From: Roseibium salinum
GTDB lineage: Bacteria; Pseudomonadota; Alphaproteobacteria; Rhizobiales; Stappiaceae
Reading direction: 5' to 3'
Length of the DNA: 64,000 bases
NCBI RefSeq assembly: GCF_026240905.1
Contig: NZ_JAPEVI010000003.1
Location: forward strand, 744,001-808,000
The notes beneath the pieces were generated by a model. That model did no database searches and was not told the DNA's origin. It saw nothing but the letters and a program-made list of their open reading frames with translations. Positions 53,787 through 64,000 of this stretch are shown piece after piece. The stretch's first letter is position 1. Every line of letters starts with the position of its first letter. The translations under genes and the position numbers were made by a program.

Positions 53787-54095
53787 ATGAACGGTCAGAA
53801 CATCCGGATCCGCCTGAAGGCGTTCGACCACCGTATTCTGGACGCCTCCACCAAGGAGATCGTCAATACGGCCAAGCGGACCGGTGCTCAGGTACGGGGT
53901 CCCGTACCGCTGCCGACGCGGATCGAGAAGTACACAGTGCTTCGCGGACCGCATATCGATAAGAAAAGCCGCGATCAGTTCGAGATGCGTACGCATAAGC
54001 GCCTTCTCGATATCGTTGATCCGACGCCCCAGACGGTCGACGCGCTGATGAAGCTCGATCTGGCCGCTGGTGTCGACGTCGAAATCAAGCTGTAA
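53787..54095 (+). CDS. rpsJ: 30S ribosomal protein S10
   Basis: The 102-residue protein starts at ATG 53787 ([19 protein letters not shown]) and contains [19 protein letters not shown]. It is first gene of the S10 operon and also the NusE antitermination subunit. Five extra in-frame upstream codons are unlikely to be translated. Confidence 0.97.
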   Translation: MNGQNIRIRLKAFDHRILDASTKEIVNTAKRTGAQVRGPVPLPTRIEKYTVLRGPHIDKKSRDQFEMRTHKRLLDIVDPTPQTVDALMKLDLAAGVDVEIKL

Positions 54096-54118
54096 GCCGG
54101 GTCGAAGGGGACACATCC

Positions 54119-54829
54119 ATGCGTTCTGGAGTGATCGCTCAGAAAGTGGGCATGACCCGCATCTACAACGATGCGGGCGAGCATGTTCCGGTCACTGTGC
54201 TGCGGCTGGAAAATTGCCAGGTAGTAGCTCAGCGGACTGATGAAAAGAATGGTTACACCGCGCTGCAGCTCGGCGCGGGTGGCCGCAAAGTCAAAAACAC
54301 GCCGAAGGCGATGCGCGGCCACTTTGCCGTTGCACAGGTCGAGCCGAAGCGGACCGTGGTCGAGTTCCGCGTTTCCGCGGACAACCTGATCGACATCGGT
54401 GCGGAACTGACCGCTGACCACTATGTCGAAGGTCAGTTTGTCGACGTGACGGGGACTTCGATCGGTAAGGGTTTTGCCGGTGCGATGAAGCGCCACAACT
54501 TTGGTGGCGGCCGTGCCTCGCACGGTAACTCCGTCTCGCACCGTTCGCACGGTTCCACCGGTCAGTGTCAGGACCCGGGCCGCGTGTTCAAGGGCAAGAA
54601 AATGGCCGGTCACATGGGCGATGCCCGGGTGACCACGCAGAACCTGAAGGTTGTGCGCACTGATGTTGAGCGTGGCCTGATCATGGTCGAGGGCTCTGTT
54701 CCGGGCGCCAAGGGCGGCTGGATCCTGGTTCGCGACGCGATCAAAAAGGCGCTGCCGGAAAACGTTCCGGTTCCGGGTGCTTTCAAGGCATCCGAAGCGA
54801 CTGCGGCCGCCGGGAAGGAGAGTGAGTGA
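54119..54829 (+). CDS. rplC: 50S ribosomal protein L3
   Basis: The 236-residue protein begins [18 protein letters not shown], with the L3 signature [20 protein letters not shown]. It has a slightly long Ala/Glu C-terminal tail. Its TGA overlaps the rplD ATG. Confidence 0.97.
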   Translation: MRSGVIAQKVGMTRIYNDAGEHVPVTVLRLENCQVVAQRTDEKNGYTALQLGAGGRKVKNTPKAMRGHFAVAQVEPKRTVVEFRVSADNLIDIGAELTADHYVEGQFVDVTGTSIGKGFAGAMKRHNFGGGRASHGNSVSHRSHGSTGQCQDPGRVFKGKKMAGHMGDARVTTQNLKVVRTDVERGLIMVEGSVPGAKGGWILVRDAIKKALPENVPVPGAFKASEATAAAGKESE

Positions 54830-55449
54830 TGGAACTCCAGGTCAAGACCCTCGAAGGTGGGGCGGCCGGTTCGATCACGGTGTCTGACGAGATCTTCGGT
54901 CTCGAGCCGCGCACCGATTTGATCCACCGCGTGGTGCGTTGGCAGCTGGCGAAACGCCAGGCCGGCACCCACAAAACACTGGGCCGTTCGGAAGTTACTG
55001 GTTCGACGAAGAAATTCGTTCGCCAGAAAGGTTCCGGCGGTGCACGTCACGGCAACAAGAAGGCCCCGCAGTTCCGCGGTGGGGGCAGGGCATTCGGTCC
55101 GGTCGTTCGCGACCACAGCCATGAGCTGCCGAAGAAGGTCCGCGCCCTCGGCCTGAAGCACGCTCTGTCGGCGAAAGCCCGGGCAGACAGCATCGTTGTC
55201 GTGGAAGACGCAAAGGCCGCCGAATCCAAGACCAAGGCACTGAAGGCTCAGCTTGCAAAGCTCGGCCTGACCAACGCCCTGGTGATTGACGGCGCCGAAG
55301 TCGACAACAACTTTGCACTGGCATCGCGCAACATTCCGCATCTGGATGTGCTGCCGGTTCAGGGCATCAACGTTTACGACATTCTGCGGGCCAACACGCT
55401 TGTGTTGACCAAGGCCGCGGTGTCCGCACTCGAGGAGCGCTTCAAATGA
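54829..55449 (+). CDS. rplD: 50S ribosomal protein L4
   Basis: The 206-residue protein has the exit-tunnel loop [20 protein letters not shown] and the C-terminal globular domain. I use ATG 54829, overlapping the rplC stop as TGATG; a GTG at 54826 is possible. In E. coli L4 represses this operon. Confidence 0.96.
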   Translation: MELQVKTLEGGAAGSITVSDEIFGLEPRTDLIHRVVRWQLAKRQAGTHKTLGRSEVTGSTKKFVRQKGSGGARHGNKKAPQFRGGGRAFGPVVRDHSHELPKKVRALGLKHALSAKARADSIVVVEDAKAAESKTKALKAQLAKLGLTNALVIDGAEVDNNFALASRNIPHLDVLPVQGINVYDILRANTLVLTKAAVSALEERFK

Positions 55450-55739
55450 GCAATCTTCCTCACTACGACAAAATAGTCGGCCCGGTGATCACCGAAAAGT
55501 CGACGATGGCTTCTGAAGAGAACAAGGTTGTCTTCAAGGTTGCCAACGACGCAACCAAGCCGGAAATCAAGGCCGCGGTCGAAGCGCTGTTCGGTGTCAA
55601 AGTCACGGCAGTGAACACTCTTGTCCGCAAGGGCAAGGTGAAGCGCTTCCGCGGACGTCTTGGCCGTCAGTCTGACTTCAAGAAGGCCGTCGTAACGCTG
55701 CAGGAAGGTCACGGCATCGACGTGACCACCGGGCTCTAA
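55446..55739 (+). CDS. rplW: 50S ribosomal protein L23
   Basis: The 97-residue tunnel-exit protein that docks SRP and trigger factor has [20 protein letters not shown] and [21 protein letters not shown]. It overlaps rplD by ATGA. Confidence 0.97.
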   Translation: MSNLPHYDKIVGPVITEKSTMASEENKVVFKVANDATKPEIKAAVEALFGVKVTAVNTLVRKGKVKRFRGRLGRQSDFKKAVVTLQEGHGIDVTTGL

Positions 55740-55758
55740 GGACGGGGACTTAAGAAAA

Positions 55759-56592
55759 ATGGCACTTAAGACATTCAACCCGACGTCCCCAGGCCGCCGT
55801 CAGCTGGTACAGGTTGACCGCTCGGGTCTGTGGAAGGGCAAGCCGGTCAAGACGCTGACCGAAGGTCTGTCCAAGAGCGGCGGGCGTAACAACGCCGGTC
55901 GCCTGACGGCACCGAACCGTGGTGGCGGTCACAAGCGGACTTACCGCCTTGTGGACTTCAAGCGCCGCAAGTGGGACGTGCCGGCGACGGTAGAGCGCCT
56001 CGAATACGATCCGAACCGGACCGCATTCATCGCTCTCATCCGTTATGAAGACGGCGAACTGAGTTACATCCTGGCGCCGCAGCGCCTGGCTGTCGGCGAC
56101 ACTGTCGTTGCCGGTGAAAACGTCGACGTGAAGCCTGGCAATGCCGCGCCGCTGGCGCGCATTCCGGTCGGAACGATCGTACACAATATCGAGCTGAAGC
56201 CGGGCAAGGGCGCCCAGGTCGCCCGCTCTGCCGGCGCCTTCGTTCAGATCGTCGGCCGCGACCAGGGTTACACCACGCTGCGCCTGATGTCTGGCGAGCA
56301 GCGCCGTGTACTCGGCTCCTGCATGGCAACCGTTGGCGCCGTGTCCAATCCGGACCACGCGAACGTGAACCTCGGTAAAGCAGGCCGCTCTCGCTGGCTT
56401 GGCATTCGCCCGCATACCCGCGGTGTTGCCATGAACCCGATCGACCACCCGCATGGTGGTGGTGAAGGCCGGACCTCAGGCGGTCGTCATCCGGTTACCC
56501 CTTGGGGTAAACCGACCAAAGGTAAACGCACGCGGCGTAATAAGCAGACCGATAAGTATATCGTCCGCAGCCGCCACGCGCGCAAGAAGTAA
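55759..56592 (+). CDS. rplB: 50S ribosomal protein L2
   Basis: The 277-residue protein next to the peptidyl transferase centre has [21 protein letters not shown] near the start and the conserved C-terminal [17 protein letters not shown] with its key histidine. It is complete. Confidence 0.97.
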   Translation: MALKTFNPTSPGRRQLVQVDRSGLWKGKPVKTLTEGLSKSGGRNNAGRLTAPNRGGGHKRTYRLVDFKRRKWDVPATVERLEYDPNRTAFIALIRYEDGELSYILAPQRLAVGDTVVAGENVDVKPGNAAPLARIPVGTIVHNIELKPGKGAQVARSAGAFVQIVGRDQGYTTLRLMSGEQRRVLGSCMATVGAVSNPDHANVNLGKAGRSRWLGIRPHTRGVAMNPIDHPHGGGEGRTSGGRHPVTPWGKPTKGKRTRRNKQTDKYIVRSRHARKK

Positions 56593-56604
56593 AGGGCAAG
56601 GATC

Positions 56605-56883
56605 GTGGCACGTTCGATCTGGAAAGGTCCGTTTGTCGACGGGTATCTGCTGAAGAAAGCGGACAAGGTCCGTGAGTCCGGCCGGAACGAGGTCATCAAG
56701 ACCTGGAGCCGCCGCTCAACGGTTCTCCCGCAGTTCGTAGGTTTGACCTTCGGCGTCTACAACGGTCAAAAGCACGTTCCGGTGCTGGTGTCTGAAGAGA
56801 TGATCGGTCACAAGTTTGGCGAGTTCTCGCCGAGCCGGACCTATTACGGACACGGCGCCGACAAGAAGGCGAAGAGGAAGTAG
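56605..56883 (+). CDS. rpsS: 30S ribosomal protein S19
   Basis: The 92-residue protein starts at GTG 56605 behind AAAGGGCAAGGATC. It contains [17 protein letters not shown] and the signature [18 protein letters not shown] stretch ([19 protein letters not shown]). Confidence 0.97.
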   Translation: MARSIWKGPFVDGYLLKKADKVRESGRNEVIKTWSRRSTVLPQFVGLTFGVYNGQKHVPVLVSEEMIGHKFGEFSPSRTYYGHGADKKAKRK

Positions 56884-56885
56884 CG

Positions 56886-57266
56886 ATGGGCAAGCCGAAG
56901 CGTGAGCGGACGCTCGCTGACAATGAGGCCCGGGCAATGACCCGTATGCTGCGCGTTTCGCCGCGCAAGCTGAACCTCGTTGCGGCTGCGATCCGTGGTA
57001 AAAAAGTCGGTTCCGCGATCGCGGACCTGACATTCTCCCGCAAGCGCATCGCGCAGGACGTCAAGAAGACGTTGATGTCCGCCATTGCCAACGCGGAAAA
57101 CAACCATGACCTGGACATTGACAACCTGATGGTTGCCGAAGCTCATGTTGGCAAAGCCTTTGTCATCAAGCGGTTCCAGGCCCGTGCACGTGGCCGCGTC
57201 GGACGGATCGAGAAGCCGTTCTCGAACCTGACCATCGTCGTGCGCGAAGTTGAGGAGACTGCCTGA
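56886..57266 (+). CDS. rplV: 50S ribosomal protein L22
   Basis: The 126-residue protein has [19 protein letters not shown] and the tunnel beta-hairpin ending [18 protein letters not shown]. No insertion of the macrolide-resistance type is seen. Its stop overlaps the rpsC start. Confidence 0.97.
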   Translation: MGKPKRERTLADNEARAMTRMLRVSPRKLNLVAAAIRGKKVGSAIADLTFSRKRIAQDVKKTLMSAIANAENNHDLDIDNLMVAEAHVGKAFVIKRFQARARGRVGRIEKPFSNLTIVVREVEETA

Positions 57267-57994
57267 TGGGACACAAAGTCAACCCGATCGGCATGCGCCT
57301 CGGGATCAACCGCACCTGGGACTCCCGCTGGTTCGCGAACAAGAACGAGTACGGCGATCTTCTTCACGAAGACTTCCGCATCCGTGAGTTCCTGATGAAG
57401 GAACTGAAGCAGGCTGCGGTCTCCAAGGTGGTTATCGAGCGCCCACACAAGAAGTGCCGCGTGTCCATTCACTCCGGTCGTCCGGGTGTGGTCATCGGCA
57501 AGAAGGGCGCCGACATCGAACGTCTTCGCAAGAAGATCGCCGAAATCACCAAGTCGGAAGTGCACATCAACATCATCGAAGTGCGCAAGCCGGAAATCGA
57601 TGCGACGCTGGTCGCCGCCTCGATCGCTCAGCAGCTGGAACGCCGTGTTGCCTTCCGCCGCGCCATGAAGCGGGCCGTTCAGTCCGCCATGCGTCTCGGC
57701 GCCCAGGGCATCCGGATCAACTGCGGCGGCCGTCTCGGTGGCGCGGAAATCGCGCGTATCGAATGGTACCGTGAAGGCCGCGTGCCGCTCCACACCCTGC
57801 GTGCCGATATCGACTACGGTATCGCGTCCGCTCACACGGCTTACGGCGTGTGCGGTGTGAAGGTCTGGATCTTCAAGGGTGAAATTCTGGAGCATGATCC
57901 CATGGCGTCCGAACGCCGTGCGACCTCCGCTTCCGAAGGTAACCAGGGTGATCGCGGCGGACGCCGGGATCGGGGCCGCGAGCGCGCAGCTTAA
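57266..57994 (+). CDS. rpsC: 30S ribosomal protein S3
   Basis: The 242-residue protein has an N-terminal KH domain ([17 protein letters not shown]) and the S3 C-terminal signature [20 protein letters not shown], and ends in an Arg/Gly-rich tail. Translation is coupled to rplV by TGATG. Confidence 0.97.
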   Translation: MGHKVNPIGMRLGINRTWDSRWFANKNEYGDLLHEDFRIREFLMKELKQAAVSKVVIERPHKKCRVSIHSGRPGVVIGKKGADIERLRKKIAEITKSEVHINIIEVRKPEIDATLVAASIAQQLERRVAFRRAMKRAVQSAMRLGAQGIRINCGGRLGGAEIARIEWYREGRVPLHTLRADIDYGIASAHTAYGVCGVKVWIFKGEILEHDPMASERRATSASEGNQGDRGGRRDRGRERAA

Positions 57995-58041
57995 GTCAAG
58001 CTGCCTGCCGCTCGTAAGATAAGAAAGACGAGAGAAGAACG

Positions 58042-58455
58042 ATGCTGCAACCGAAGCGCACAAAGTTCCGCAAGCAGCACAAAGGCCGCATCCACGGCTT
58101 GTCGAAGGGAGGCACCGACCTCAACTTCGGCGCATTCGGTCTGAAGGCGATTGAGCCGGAACGTGTAACTGCACGTCAGATCGAAGCGGCCCGTCGTGCT
58201 ATGACCCGTCACATGAAGCGTGCGGGTCGTGTTTGGATCCGTATCTTCCCGGACGTTCCGGTTTCTTCGAAGCCTGCCGAAGTCCGCATGGGTAAGGGTA
58301 AGGGATCGCCGGATTACTGGGCTTGCCGCGTCAAGCCGGGCCGGATCATGTTTGAAATCGACGGTGTGCCGGAAGACGTGGCTCGCGAAGCCATGCGTCT
58401 TGCTGCTGCCAAGCTGCCGATCAAGTGCCGGTTCGTTCAGCGTATCGGCGAGTAG
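58042..58455 (+). CDS. rplP: 50S ribosomal protein L16
   Basis: The 137-residue protein begins [19 protein letters not shown] and has [20 protein letters not shown], typical of L16 near the A-site tRNA elbow. The 47-nt gap before it holds its ribosome site. Confidence 0.97.
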   Translation: MLQPKRTKFRKQHKGRIHGLSKGGTDLNFGAFGLKAIEPERVTARQIEAARRAMTRHMKRAGRVWIRIFPDVPVSSKPAEVRMGKGKGSPDYWACRVKPGRIMFEIDGVPEDVAREAMRLAAAKLPIKCRFVQRIGE

Positions 58456-58476
58456 GCAGGCGAGGAGTTTAGAGCC

Positions 58477-58677
58477 ATGAAGGCTACCGATGTACGGGCA
58501 AAGACCCTCGACGAGCTCCGCAGTGAGCTTGAGGGCCTGAAGAAAGAGCAGTTCAACCTGCGCTTCCAGAAGGCAACGGGTCAGCTTGAAAACACAGCGC
58601 GTGTCCGGCAGATCCGCCGCGATATCGCGCGTATTCAGACGATCATGCGCGAAAAGCGCGTGTCGGCGAACGCGTAA
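58477..58677 (+). CDS. rpmC: 50S ribosomal protein L29
   Basis: The 66-residue helical hairpin protein has [21 protein letters not shown] and [19 protein letters not shown]. It lies 21 nt after rplP. Confidence 0.96.
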   Translation: MKATDVRAKTLDELRSELEGLKKEQFNLRFQKATGQLENTARVRQIRRDIARIQTIMREKRVSANA

Positions 58678-58687
58678 GGAGACGGCT

Positions 58688-58918
58688 ATGCCGAAGCGTA
58701 TCCTGCAGGGCACCGTTGTTAGCGACGCCAATGACAAAACGGTGACGGTTAATGTGGAGCGTCGCTTCACGCACCCGCTGCTGAAGAAGACTGTGCGCCG
58801 GACCAAGAAGTACCGTGCACACGACGAGACCAACCAGTACAAGGTTGGCGACATTGTTCTGATCGAAGAATGCGCGCCGATCTCCAAAAATAAACGTTGG
58901 ACCGTGGTCGCTCAGTGA
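58688..58918 (+). CDS. rpsQ: 30S ribosomal protein S17
   Basis: The 76-residue OB-fold protein starts at ATG 58688 ([19 protein letters not shown]) and has the motif [20 protein letters not shown]. It lies 10 nt after rpmC. Confidence 0.96.
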   Translation: MPKRILQGTVVSDANDKTVTVNVERRFTHPLLKKTVRRTKKYRAHDETNQYKVGDIVLIEECAPISKNKRWTVVAQ

Positions 58919-58987
58919 CCACGCTCCATTCAGTGAGCATCAGGCGCCCGTGGTACGAGCGCCGATAGAAGAACAAGGCAGCCAGTC

Positions 58988-59356
58988 ATGATTCAGATGC
59001 AAACAAACCTCGACGTCGCCGATAATTCCGGCGCCCGTCGTGTCATGTGCATCAAAGTGCTCGGCGGCTCCAAGCGCAAATACGCCCAGGTCGGTGACAT
59101 CATTGTTGTTTCCGTCAAAGAGGCTATTCCGCGGGGCCGCGTGAAAAAGGGCGACGTGATGAAGGCTGTCGTCGTGCGCACGGCAAAGGATATCCGCCGT
59201 CCCGATGGCAGCGTGATCCGGTTCGACCGCAATGCGGCCGTGCTGGTCAACAACAACAAGGAGCCGATCGGCACCCGTATCTTTGGTCCGGTGCCGCGTG
59301 AACTCCGAGCCAAGAACCATATGAAAATCATCTCGCTCGCGCCGGAGGTGCTCTGA
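58988..59356 (+). CDS. rplN: 50S ribosomal protein L14
   Basis: The 122-residue protein starts [19 protein letters not shown] and has [20 protein letters not shown], the L14 signature. Start of the spc part; its stop overlaps rplX as TGATG. Confidence 0.97.
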   Translation: MIQMQTNLDVADNSGARRVMCIKVLGGSKRKYAQVGDIIVVSVKEAIPRGRVKKGDVMKAVVVRTAKDIRRPDGSVIRFDRNAAVLVNNNKEPIGTRIFGPVPRELRAKNHMKIISLAPEVL

Positions 59357-59673
59357 TGGCTGCGAAAATCAAAAAAGGCGACACGGTGGTTGTGCTGACC
59401 GGCCGTGACAAGGGTAAGTCCGGCGAAGTCATCAAGATCGTGACCGCCGACAACAAGGCCCTGGTCCGCGGTGTCAACATGGTTCGCCGTCACCAGAAGC
59501 AGACCCAGACGCAGACAGCCGGCATCGTGGCCAAGGAAGCCCCGATCCATCTGTCCAACATCGCACTGGCCGATCCGGCGGACGGCAAGGCGACGCGTGT
59601 CGGCTTCAAGGTGAAGGACGATGGCACCAAGGTCCGTGTGGCCAAGCGTTCGGGAGACCTGATCGATGGCTGA
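59356..59673 (+). CDS. rplX: 50S ribosomal protein L24
   Basis: The 105-residue protein has an N-terminal KOW domain, [22 protein letters not shown]. It overlaps rplE by 8 nt, suggesting coupled translation. Confidence 0.97.
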   Translation: MAAKIKKGDTVVVLTGRDKGKSGEVIKIVTADNKALVRGVNMVRRHQKQTQTQTAGIVAKEAPIHLSNIALADPADGKATRVGFKVKDDGTKVRVAKRSGDLIDG

Positions 59674-60223
59674 GACCACTTACGTGCCGCGTCTGAAGAC
59701 GCATTATGATGAAGTCGTGCGCAAGCAGCTTCAGGAGAAGTTCGAGTACAAGAACGTCATGCAGGTTCCGCGGCTGGAAAAGGTCGTGTTGAACATCGGC
59801 ATCGGCGAAGCGGTTGCCGATTCCAAGAAGGCCCGCATCGCTGCAGACGACCTGGCTCTCATCGCCGGCCAGAGGCCGGTGATCACCACGGCGAAGAAAT
59901 CCATCGCGACCTTCAAGGTTCGCGAAGGCATGCCGCTTGGTGCCAAGGTGACCCTGCGCCGCCAGCAGATGTTCGAGTTCCTGGACCGTCTGGTCAACAT
60001 CGCGCTGCCGCGCGTGCGTGACTTCCGTGGTCTGAATCCGAAGAGCTTCGACGGTCGCGGCAACTACGCCATGGGCATCAAGGAACACATCGTGTTCCCG
60101 GAAATCGAGTACGACAAGGTCGACCAGATCTGGGGCATGGACGTGATCATTTGCACAACGGCGCCGAGTGATGACGAAGCGCGCGAGCTTCTGCGCGCGT
60201 TCAACTTCCCGTTCACGAAGTAA
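59666..60223 (+). CDS. rplE: 50S ribosomal protein L5
   Basis: The 185-residue 5S rRNA-binding protein has [17 protein letters not shown] and [20 protein letters not shown]. Its ATG lies inside the rplX coding end. Confidence 0.97.
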   Translation: MAETTYVPRLKTHYDEVVRKQLQEKFEYKNVMQVPRLEKVVLNIGIGEAVADSKKARIAADDLALIAGQRPVITTAKKSIATFKVREGMPLGAKVTLRRQQMFEFLDRLVNIALPRVRDFRGLNPKSFDGRGNYAMGIKEHIVFPEIEYDKVDQIWGMDVIICTTAPSDDEARELLRAFNFPFTK

Positions 60224-60244
60224 CGGGCAAGGAAGGGACCGACG

Positions 60245-60550
60245 ATGGCGAAGAAAAGCGCAGTCGAAAAAAACAAGCACCGCGAGCGGCTTGTCAAGAA
60301 ATACGCTGAAAAGCGCGCCGCTCTGAAGGCAATGGCAAAAGACGAAAGTCTGTCGCTTGAAGAGCGTTTCAATGCCCGCCTGAAGCTGGCGAAACTGCCG
60401 CGGAATTCCGCGCCGAACCGCATTCGCAACCGCTGCGAAGTGTCCGGCCGTCCGCGCGGTTACTACCGCAAGCTGAAGATGTCGCGTATTGCGCTTCGTG
60501 AACTGGGTTCCCTGGGCAAGATCCCAGGCCTGGTCAAGTCGAGCTGGTAA
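60245..60550 (+). CDS. rpsN: 30S ribosomal protein S14
   Basis: The 101-residue zinc-free long form has [19 protein letters not shown], with a single cysteine rather than the CxxC pairs of the short zinc form. Confidence 0.97.
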   Translation: MAKKSAVEKNKHRERLVKKYAEKRAALKAMAKDESLSLEERFNARLKLAKLPRNSAPNRIRNRCEVSGRPRGYYRKLKMSRIALRELGSLGKIPGLVKSSW

Positions 60551-60562
60551 GGAGAAACTCCG

Positions 60563-60961
60563 ATGGCAATTTCTGATCCGTTGGGGGATATGCTGACCCG
60601 GATTCGCAACGCGCAAATGCGTCGCAAGAACAAGGTCAGCTCACCAAACTCCAAATTGCGTGCACATGTACTTGATGTGCTGGCAAAAGAGGGGTACATC
60701 CGTGGCTACACCACGGTGGAATACGAGGGCGGCAAGTCCGAGTTGGAAATCGAACTGAAGTATTTCGACGGTGAACCGGTTATCCGCACGATTGAGCGGG
60801 TTTCAAAGCCGGGCCGCCGCGTTTACTCGTCGGTGAGAAACATCCCGCATGTCTCCAATGGCCTGGGCGTGTCGATCATTTCGACCCCGCGCGGCGTCAT
60901 GAGCGACCATCAGGCGCGGGAAGAGAACGTAGGTGGTGAGGTTCTTTGCCGCGTCTTCTGA
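60563..60961 (+). CDS. rpsH: 30S ribosomal protein S8
   Basis: The 132-residue protein starts [19 protein letters not shown] and has the C-terminal signature [18 protein letters not shown]. In E. coli S8 is the repressor of the spc operon. Confidence 0.97.
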   Translation: MAISDPLGDMLTRIRNAQMRRKNKVSSPNSKLRAHVLDVLAKEGYIRGYTTVEYEGGKSELEIELKYFDGEPVIRTIERVSKPGRRVYSSVRNIPHVSNGLGVSIISTPRGVMSDHQAREENVGGEVLCRVF

Positions 60962-61001
60962 TGCAGCTCCCTTACTTTAGATAAACGACAAGGTTGGTCA
61001 A

Positions 61002-61535
61002 ATGTCTCGTATTGGCAAAAAGCCAGTCCCCGTGCCAAGCGGGGTAACGGCATCGATCGACGGTCAGAAGGTTACGGTCAAGGGCCCGAAAGGCGAAAAG
61101 TCTTTCGTGCTCAACGACTTGGTTCTGGCCGAAATGACGGACGATGGAATCAAGATCGATCCGCGCAACAACACCAAGCCGGCCCGCTCCATGTGGGGCA
61201 TGAGCCGGTCGATGGTGTCGAACCTGATCACCGGCGTGACCGAGGGCTTCAAGAAAGACCTCGCCATCACCGGCGTCGGGTACCGCGCGCAGGTCCAGGG
61301 TAAGAATCTTCAGCTGGCACTGGGTTTCTCGCACGATGTTGTCTATCCGATCCCGGAAGGCATCGACATCGTGTGCCCGAAACCGACGGAAATCAGCGTA
61401 ACCGGTACCGACCGCCAGGTTGTCGGCCAGGTTGCCGCCGAAATCCGTGAATTCCGCCCGCCGGAGCCCTACAAGGGCAAAGGCGTTCGATATGCAGACG
61501 AGCAAATCGTCCGCAAAGAAGGCAAGAAGAAGTAA
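61002..61535 (+). CDS. rplF: 50S ribosomal protein L6
   Basis: The 177-residue protein has [19 protein letters not shown] and the C-terminal [15 protein letters not shown] signature. It is complete, 40 nt after rpsH. Confidence 0.97.
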   Translation: MSRIGKKPVPVPSGVTASIDGQKVTVKGPKGEKSFVLNDLVLAEMTDDGIKIDPRNNTKPARSMWGMSRSMVSNLITGVTEGFKKDLAITGVGYRAQVQGKNLQLALGFSHDVVYPIPEGIDIVCPKPTEISVTGTDRQVVGQVAAEIREFRPPEPYKGKGVRYADEQIVRKEGKKK

Positions 61536-61547
61536 CGGACCCAGATC

Positions 61548-61910
61548 ATGGCGAACAGCAAACAAGCTTTCGAGCGCCGCCGCGATCGCGTGCGCCGTTC
61601 GATCCAGAAAGCCGCGAACGGCCGTCCGCGCCTTTCTATCTTCCGCTCGTCGAAGCAGATCTACGCCCAGATCATCGACGACGCGAAGGGACATACGATT
61701 GTCTCTGCTTCAACGATCGAAAAAGATCTCAAGGGCAGCCTGAAGACGGGCGCCGACGTTGCTGCGGCCGCAGCCGTTGGCAAGCTTGTCGCCGAGCGTG
61801 CAGTTGCCGCCGGTGTCAAGCAGGTCGTGTTCGACCGTGGCGGGTACATGTACCACGGGCGCGTGAGAGCGCTTGCTGATGCAGCCCGCGAAGGTGGACT
61901 TGAATTCTGA
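61548..61910 (+). CDS. rplR: 50S ribosomal protein L18
   Basis: The 120-residue 5S rRNA-binding protein has [20 protein letters not shown] and [20 protein letters not shown]. Confidence 0.97.
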   Translation: MANSKQAFERRRDRVRRSIQKAANGRPRLSIFRSSKQIYAQIIDDAKGHTIVSASTIEKDLKGSLKTGADVAAAAAVGKLVAERAVAAGVKQVVFDRGGYMYHGRVRALADAAREGGLEF

Positions 61911-61951
61911 CCAGCGCCCGTTGGCGCTCTTAAGAACGGAAGACGTATAAT

Positions 61952-62518
61952 ATGGCGAGACAGGATAATCGCGATCGCGACGAGCGAGACAGCGAATTCG
62001 TTGACAAGCTCGTTCACATCAACCGCGTTGCGAAAGTGGTCAAGGGTGGCCGCCGGTTCGGCTTCGCAGCACTCGTCGTGGTTGGTGACCAGAAGGGCCG
62101 TGTCGGATTTGGTCATGGCAAGGCACGCGAAGTGCCGGAAGCCATCCGCAAGGCAACGGAAGCTGCAAAGCGCACGATGATCCGCGTGCCGCTGCGTGAA
62201 GGCCGGACACTCCACCACGATGTCGAGGGCCGTCACGGGGCAGGCAAGGTGCTGCTGCGTGCAGCTCCGGCCGGTACCGGCATCATCGCAGGCGGCCCGA
62301 TGCGCGCCGTCTTCGAGACGCTCGGCGTTCAGGACGTTGTGGCAAAGTCGCTGGGGACCTCAAACCCCTACAACATGGTCCGTGCAACCTTTGCTGCACT
62401 GACCAAGGAAGACAGCCCGCGTTCCGTGGCTGCCCGCCGGGGCCTCAAGGTCTCCGTGCTGCAGTCTCGGCGCCGGGACAACACCGATGAGGCGGCTCCG
62501 GCTGCCGCCGAGGCTTGA
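61952..62518 (+). CDS. rpsE: 30S ribosomal protein S5
   Basis: The 188-residue protein has an N-terminal dsRNA-binding fold with [20 protein letters not shown] (spectinomycin loop looks wild type) and [21 protein letters not shown]. The C-terminus has a short Ala-rich extension. Confidence 0.97.
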   Translation: MARQDNRDRDERDSEFVDKLVHINRVAKVVKGGRRFGFAALVVVGDQKGRVGFGHGKAREVPEAIRKATEAAKRTMIRVPLREGRTLHHDVEGRHGAGKVLLRAAPAGTGIIAGGPMRAVFETLGVQDVVAKSLGTSNPYNMVRATFAALTKEDSPRSVAARRGLKVSVLQSRRRDNTDEAAPAAAEA

Positions 62519-62559
62519 CCTTGGCGGCTCCGGTCCCCAGCTGAAAGAGGGTAGGTTCC

Positions 62560-62757
62560 ATGGCGAACACCGAAATGACTGTTACGGTCGAACAGATCGG
62601 CAGCCCGCTGCGCCGTCCGAAGGATCAGCGCGCGACGCTCATCGGTCTCGGCCTGAACAAGATGCACCGCCGTTCCACACTGAAGGACACTCCCGAAGTG
62701 CGCGGCATGATCAATAAGGTCCAGCATCTCGTTCGTGTCGTCGAAGACGACGCGTAA
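62560..62757 (+). CDS. rpmD: 50S ribosomal protein L30
   Basis: The 65-residue protein has [21 protein letters not shown] and [19 protein letters not shown], the L30 core. It lies 22 nt before rplO. Confidence 0.96.
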   Translation: MANTEMTVTVEQIGSPLRRPKDQRATLIGLGLNKMHRRSTLKDTPEVRGMINKVQHLVRVVEDDA

Positions 62758-62779
62758 GGACGGGGTGAGGAGAGAAAAC

Positions 62780-63247
62780 ATGAAGCTCAATGAACTTCGT
62801 GACAACGAAGGTGCCGTCAAAGACCGCATCCGCGTTGGCCGCGGCATCGGGTCCGGCAAAGGCAAGACCGGCGGCCGCGGTGTGAAGGGTCAGAAGTCCC
62901 GGTCCGGCGTGGCGATCAAAGGCTTTGAAGGCGGCCAGATGCCGATTCACCGCCGCCTGCCGAAGCGCGGATTCACGAACATCTTTGCCAACGACTACAA
63001 CACTGTATCCGTCGGCCGCGTTCAGAAGGCCATCGATGCGGGCAAGCTCAATGCTTCCGAGACGGTCACCGTCGAAGCACTGAAGGCTGCCGGCGTCGTC
63101 AAGCGGATCCGTGACGGTGTGCGCATCGTCGCCAACGGTGAACTCACCGCTGCGGTGACCTTTGAAGTTGCAGGTGCCTCCAAGGGTGCTGTTGCAGCAA
63201 TCGAAAAAGCGGGCGGCAAAGTGGCCGTTCTGGGAGCTCAGGCTTAA
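62780..63247 (+). CDS. rplO: 50S ribosomal protein L15
   Basis: The 155-residue protein starts at ATG 62780 ([17 protein letters not shown]) behind GAGGAGAG and has [19 protein letters not shown] and [15 protein letters not shown]. In-frame codons upstream overlap rpmD and are not the start. Confidence 0.97.
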   Translation: MKLNELRDNEGAVKDRIRVGRGIGSGKGKTGGRGVKGQKSRSGVAIKGFEGGQMPIHRRLPKRGFTNIFANDYNTVSVGRVQKAIDAGKLNASETVTVEALKAAGVVKRIRDGVRIVANGELTAAVTFEVAGASKGAVAAIEKAGGKVAVLGAQA

Positions 63248-63295
63248 CAGCCTGGGCTTTCCCGTTTGTGGGCAAGTATCTGACCGGAGTAGGGC

Positions 63296-64000
63296 ATGGC
63301 ATCCGCCGCCGAGCAACTGGCGTCTAATCTCAATTTCTCAGCTTTCGCCAAGGCTGAAGAGCTCAAGAAGCGCATCTGGTTCACGCTGGGGGCGCTTTTG
63401 GTTTATCGACTGGGCACCTATATTCCCATGCCCGGCATCAATCCCGAGGCGTTCGCGCAGGCGTTCAACCAGGCGCAGTCCGGCATCATCGGCATGTTCA
63501 ACATGTTTGCCGGCGGCGCCGTCGAGCGTATGGCGATCTTTGCCCTCGGCATCATGCCCTATATTTCCGCCTCCATTATCATGCAGCTCATGACGACCGT
63601 CGTGCCGTCGCTGGAGCAGATGAAAAAGGAAGGCGAGCAGGGCCGGAAGGTCATCAACCAGTATACGCGCTACGGAACCGTGATTCTCGCCGCGTTCCAG
63701 GCCTACGGCATTGCCATCGGTCTGGAAGGGGCGGCGAATGTCGTGACCGATCCGGGCTGGTTCTTCCGCGCTTCCACGGTCATCACGCTGGTCGGCGGAA
63801 CCATGTTCCTGATGTGGCTGGGCGAACAGATCACGTCCCGCGGCATCGGCAACGGCATCTCGCTGATCATCTTCGCGGGCATCGTCGCGGGCCTTCCGGC
63901 GGCGGTGGTGCAGACCCTGGAACTCGGCCGTCAGGGCTCCCTGGCAACCTGGATCATTCTTGCGGTCATCATTCTGGCCGTCGTCGTGATCGGGTTCATC
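63296..64000 (+). CDS. secY: Preprotein translocase subunit SecY (5' part)
   Basis: The first 235 codons of the Sec channel are present; the gene runs off the right edge. The N-terminus MASAAEQLASNLNFSAFAK leads to TM1 (IWFTLGALLVYRLGTYIPMPG), the plug region, TM2 (ALGIMPYISASIIMQLM) and further helices including LGEQITSRGIGNGISLIIFAG. It is last gene of the spc operon seen here. Confidence 0.97.
   Translation, partial: MASAAEQLASNLNFSAFAKAEELKKRIWFTLGALLVYRLGTYIPMPGINPEAFAQAFNQAQSGIIGMFNMFAGGAVERMAIFALGIMPYISASIIMQLMTTVVPSLEQMKKEGEQGRKVINQYTRYGTVILAAFQAYGIAIGLEGAANVVTDPGWFFRASTVITLVGGTMFLMWLGEQITSRGIGNGISLIIFAGIVAGLPAAVVQTLELGRQGSLATWIILAVIILAVVVIGFI

Overview
The window is high-GC chromosomal DNA of an alphaproteobacterium. 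The order tRNA-Tyr, tRNA-Gly, tuf, tRNA-Trp, secE, nusG, rplKAJL, rpoBC, rpsLG, fusA, second tuf, S10/spc operon is typical of Hyphomicrobiales. Together with the accessory gene content it suggests a Stappiaceae (Roseibium/Labrenzia-like) marine bacterium. The order-level placement is fairly secure; the genus is a guess.

Layout. (1) 1-720: a decayed repeat and an orphan SUKH-like (SMI1/KNR4) gene. (2) 1063-6626: an Fe(III)/phosphonate/sugar-phosphate type ABC importer (binding protein, ATPase, fused permease) with a frameshifted DeoR regulator, divergent from a HisN/inositol-monophosphatase family phosphatase. (3) 6949-20996: a catabolic cluster. It has a GntR/FadR-type regulator, a three-subunit molybdenum hydroxylase, a CobW metal chaperone, two tandem amidohydrolase-2 paralogues (one without its metal-binding HxH and KxH motifs), and a UbiD decarboxylase with its own UbiX. 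On the opposite strand are an NMT1/THI5-type ABC importer and an Atz/Trz deaminase. A near-palindromic 12-mer, ATTGTTGACAAT, occurs upstream of three transcription units here and probably makes them one regulon. (4) 21.2-32.1 kb: a contact-dependent inhibition (CDI) locus, cdiB-cdiA-candidate cdiI. The CdiA C-terminus is a PD-(D/E)XK nuclease-like domain. Its last ~35 codons lie in another frame after a G5 tract and would end in an ATGA overlap with the immunity gene. IS3- and IS481-family remnants and a tRNA-Thr follow. (5) 32.3-34.2 kb: rlmB, a hotdog thioesterase and a MarR regulator with a perfect palindrome at its start. (6) 34.5-64.0 kb: translation and transcription core genes, running off the window inside secY.

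How the parts fit. In region 3 I infer import of a heteroaromatic, probably N-containing compound, ring hydroxylation by the Mo enzyme, deamination and/or hydrolytic ring opening by the amidohydrolases, and prFMN-dependent decarboxylation by UbiD. The substrate cannot be read from the sequence. No CoA ligase or ring-cleaving dioxygenase is present in the window. Region 6 is ordinary housekeeping DNA; its points of interest are the two tuf genes with identical proteins and the hairpins that punctuate its operons.
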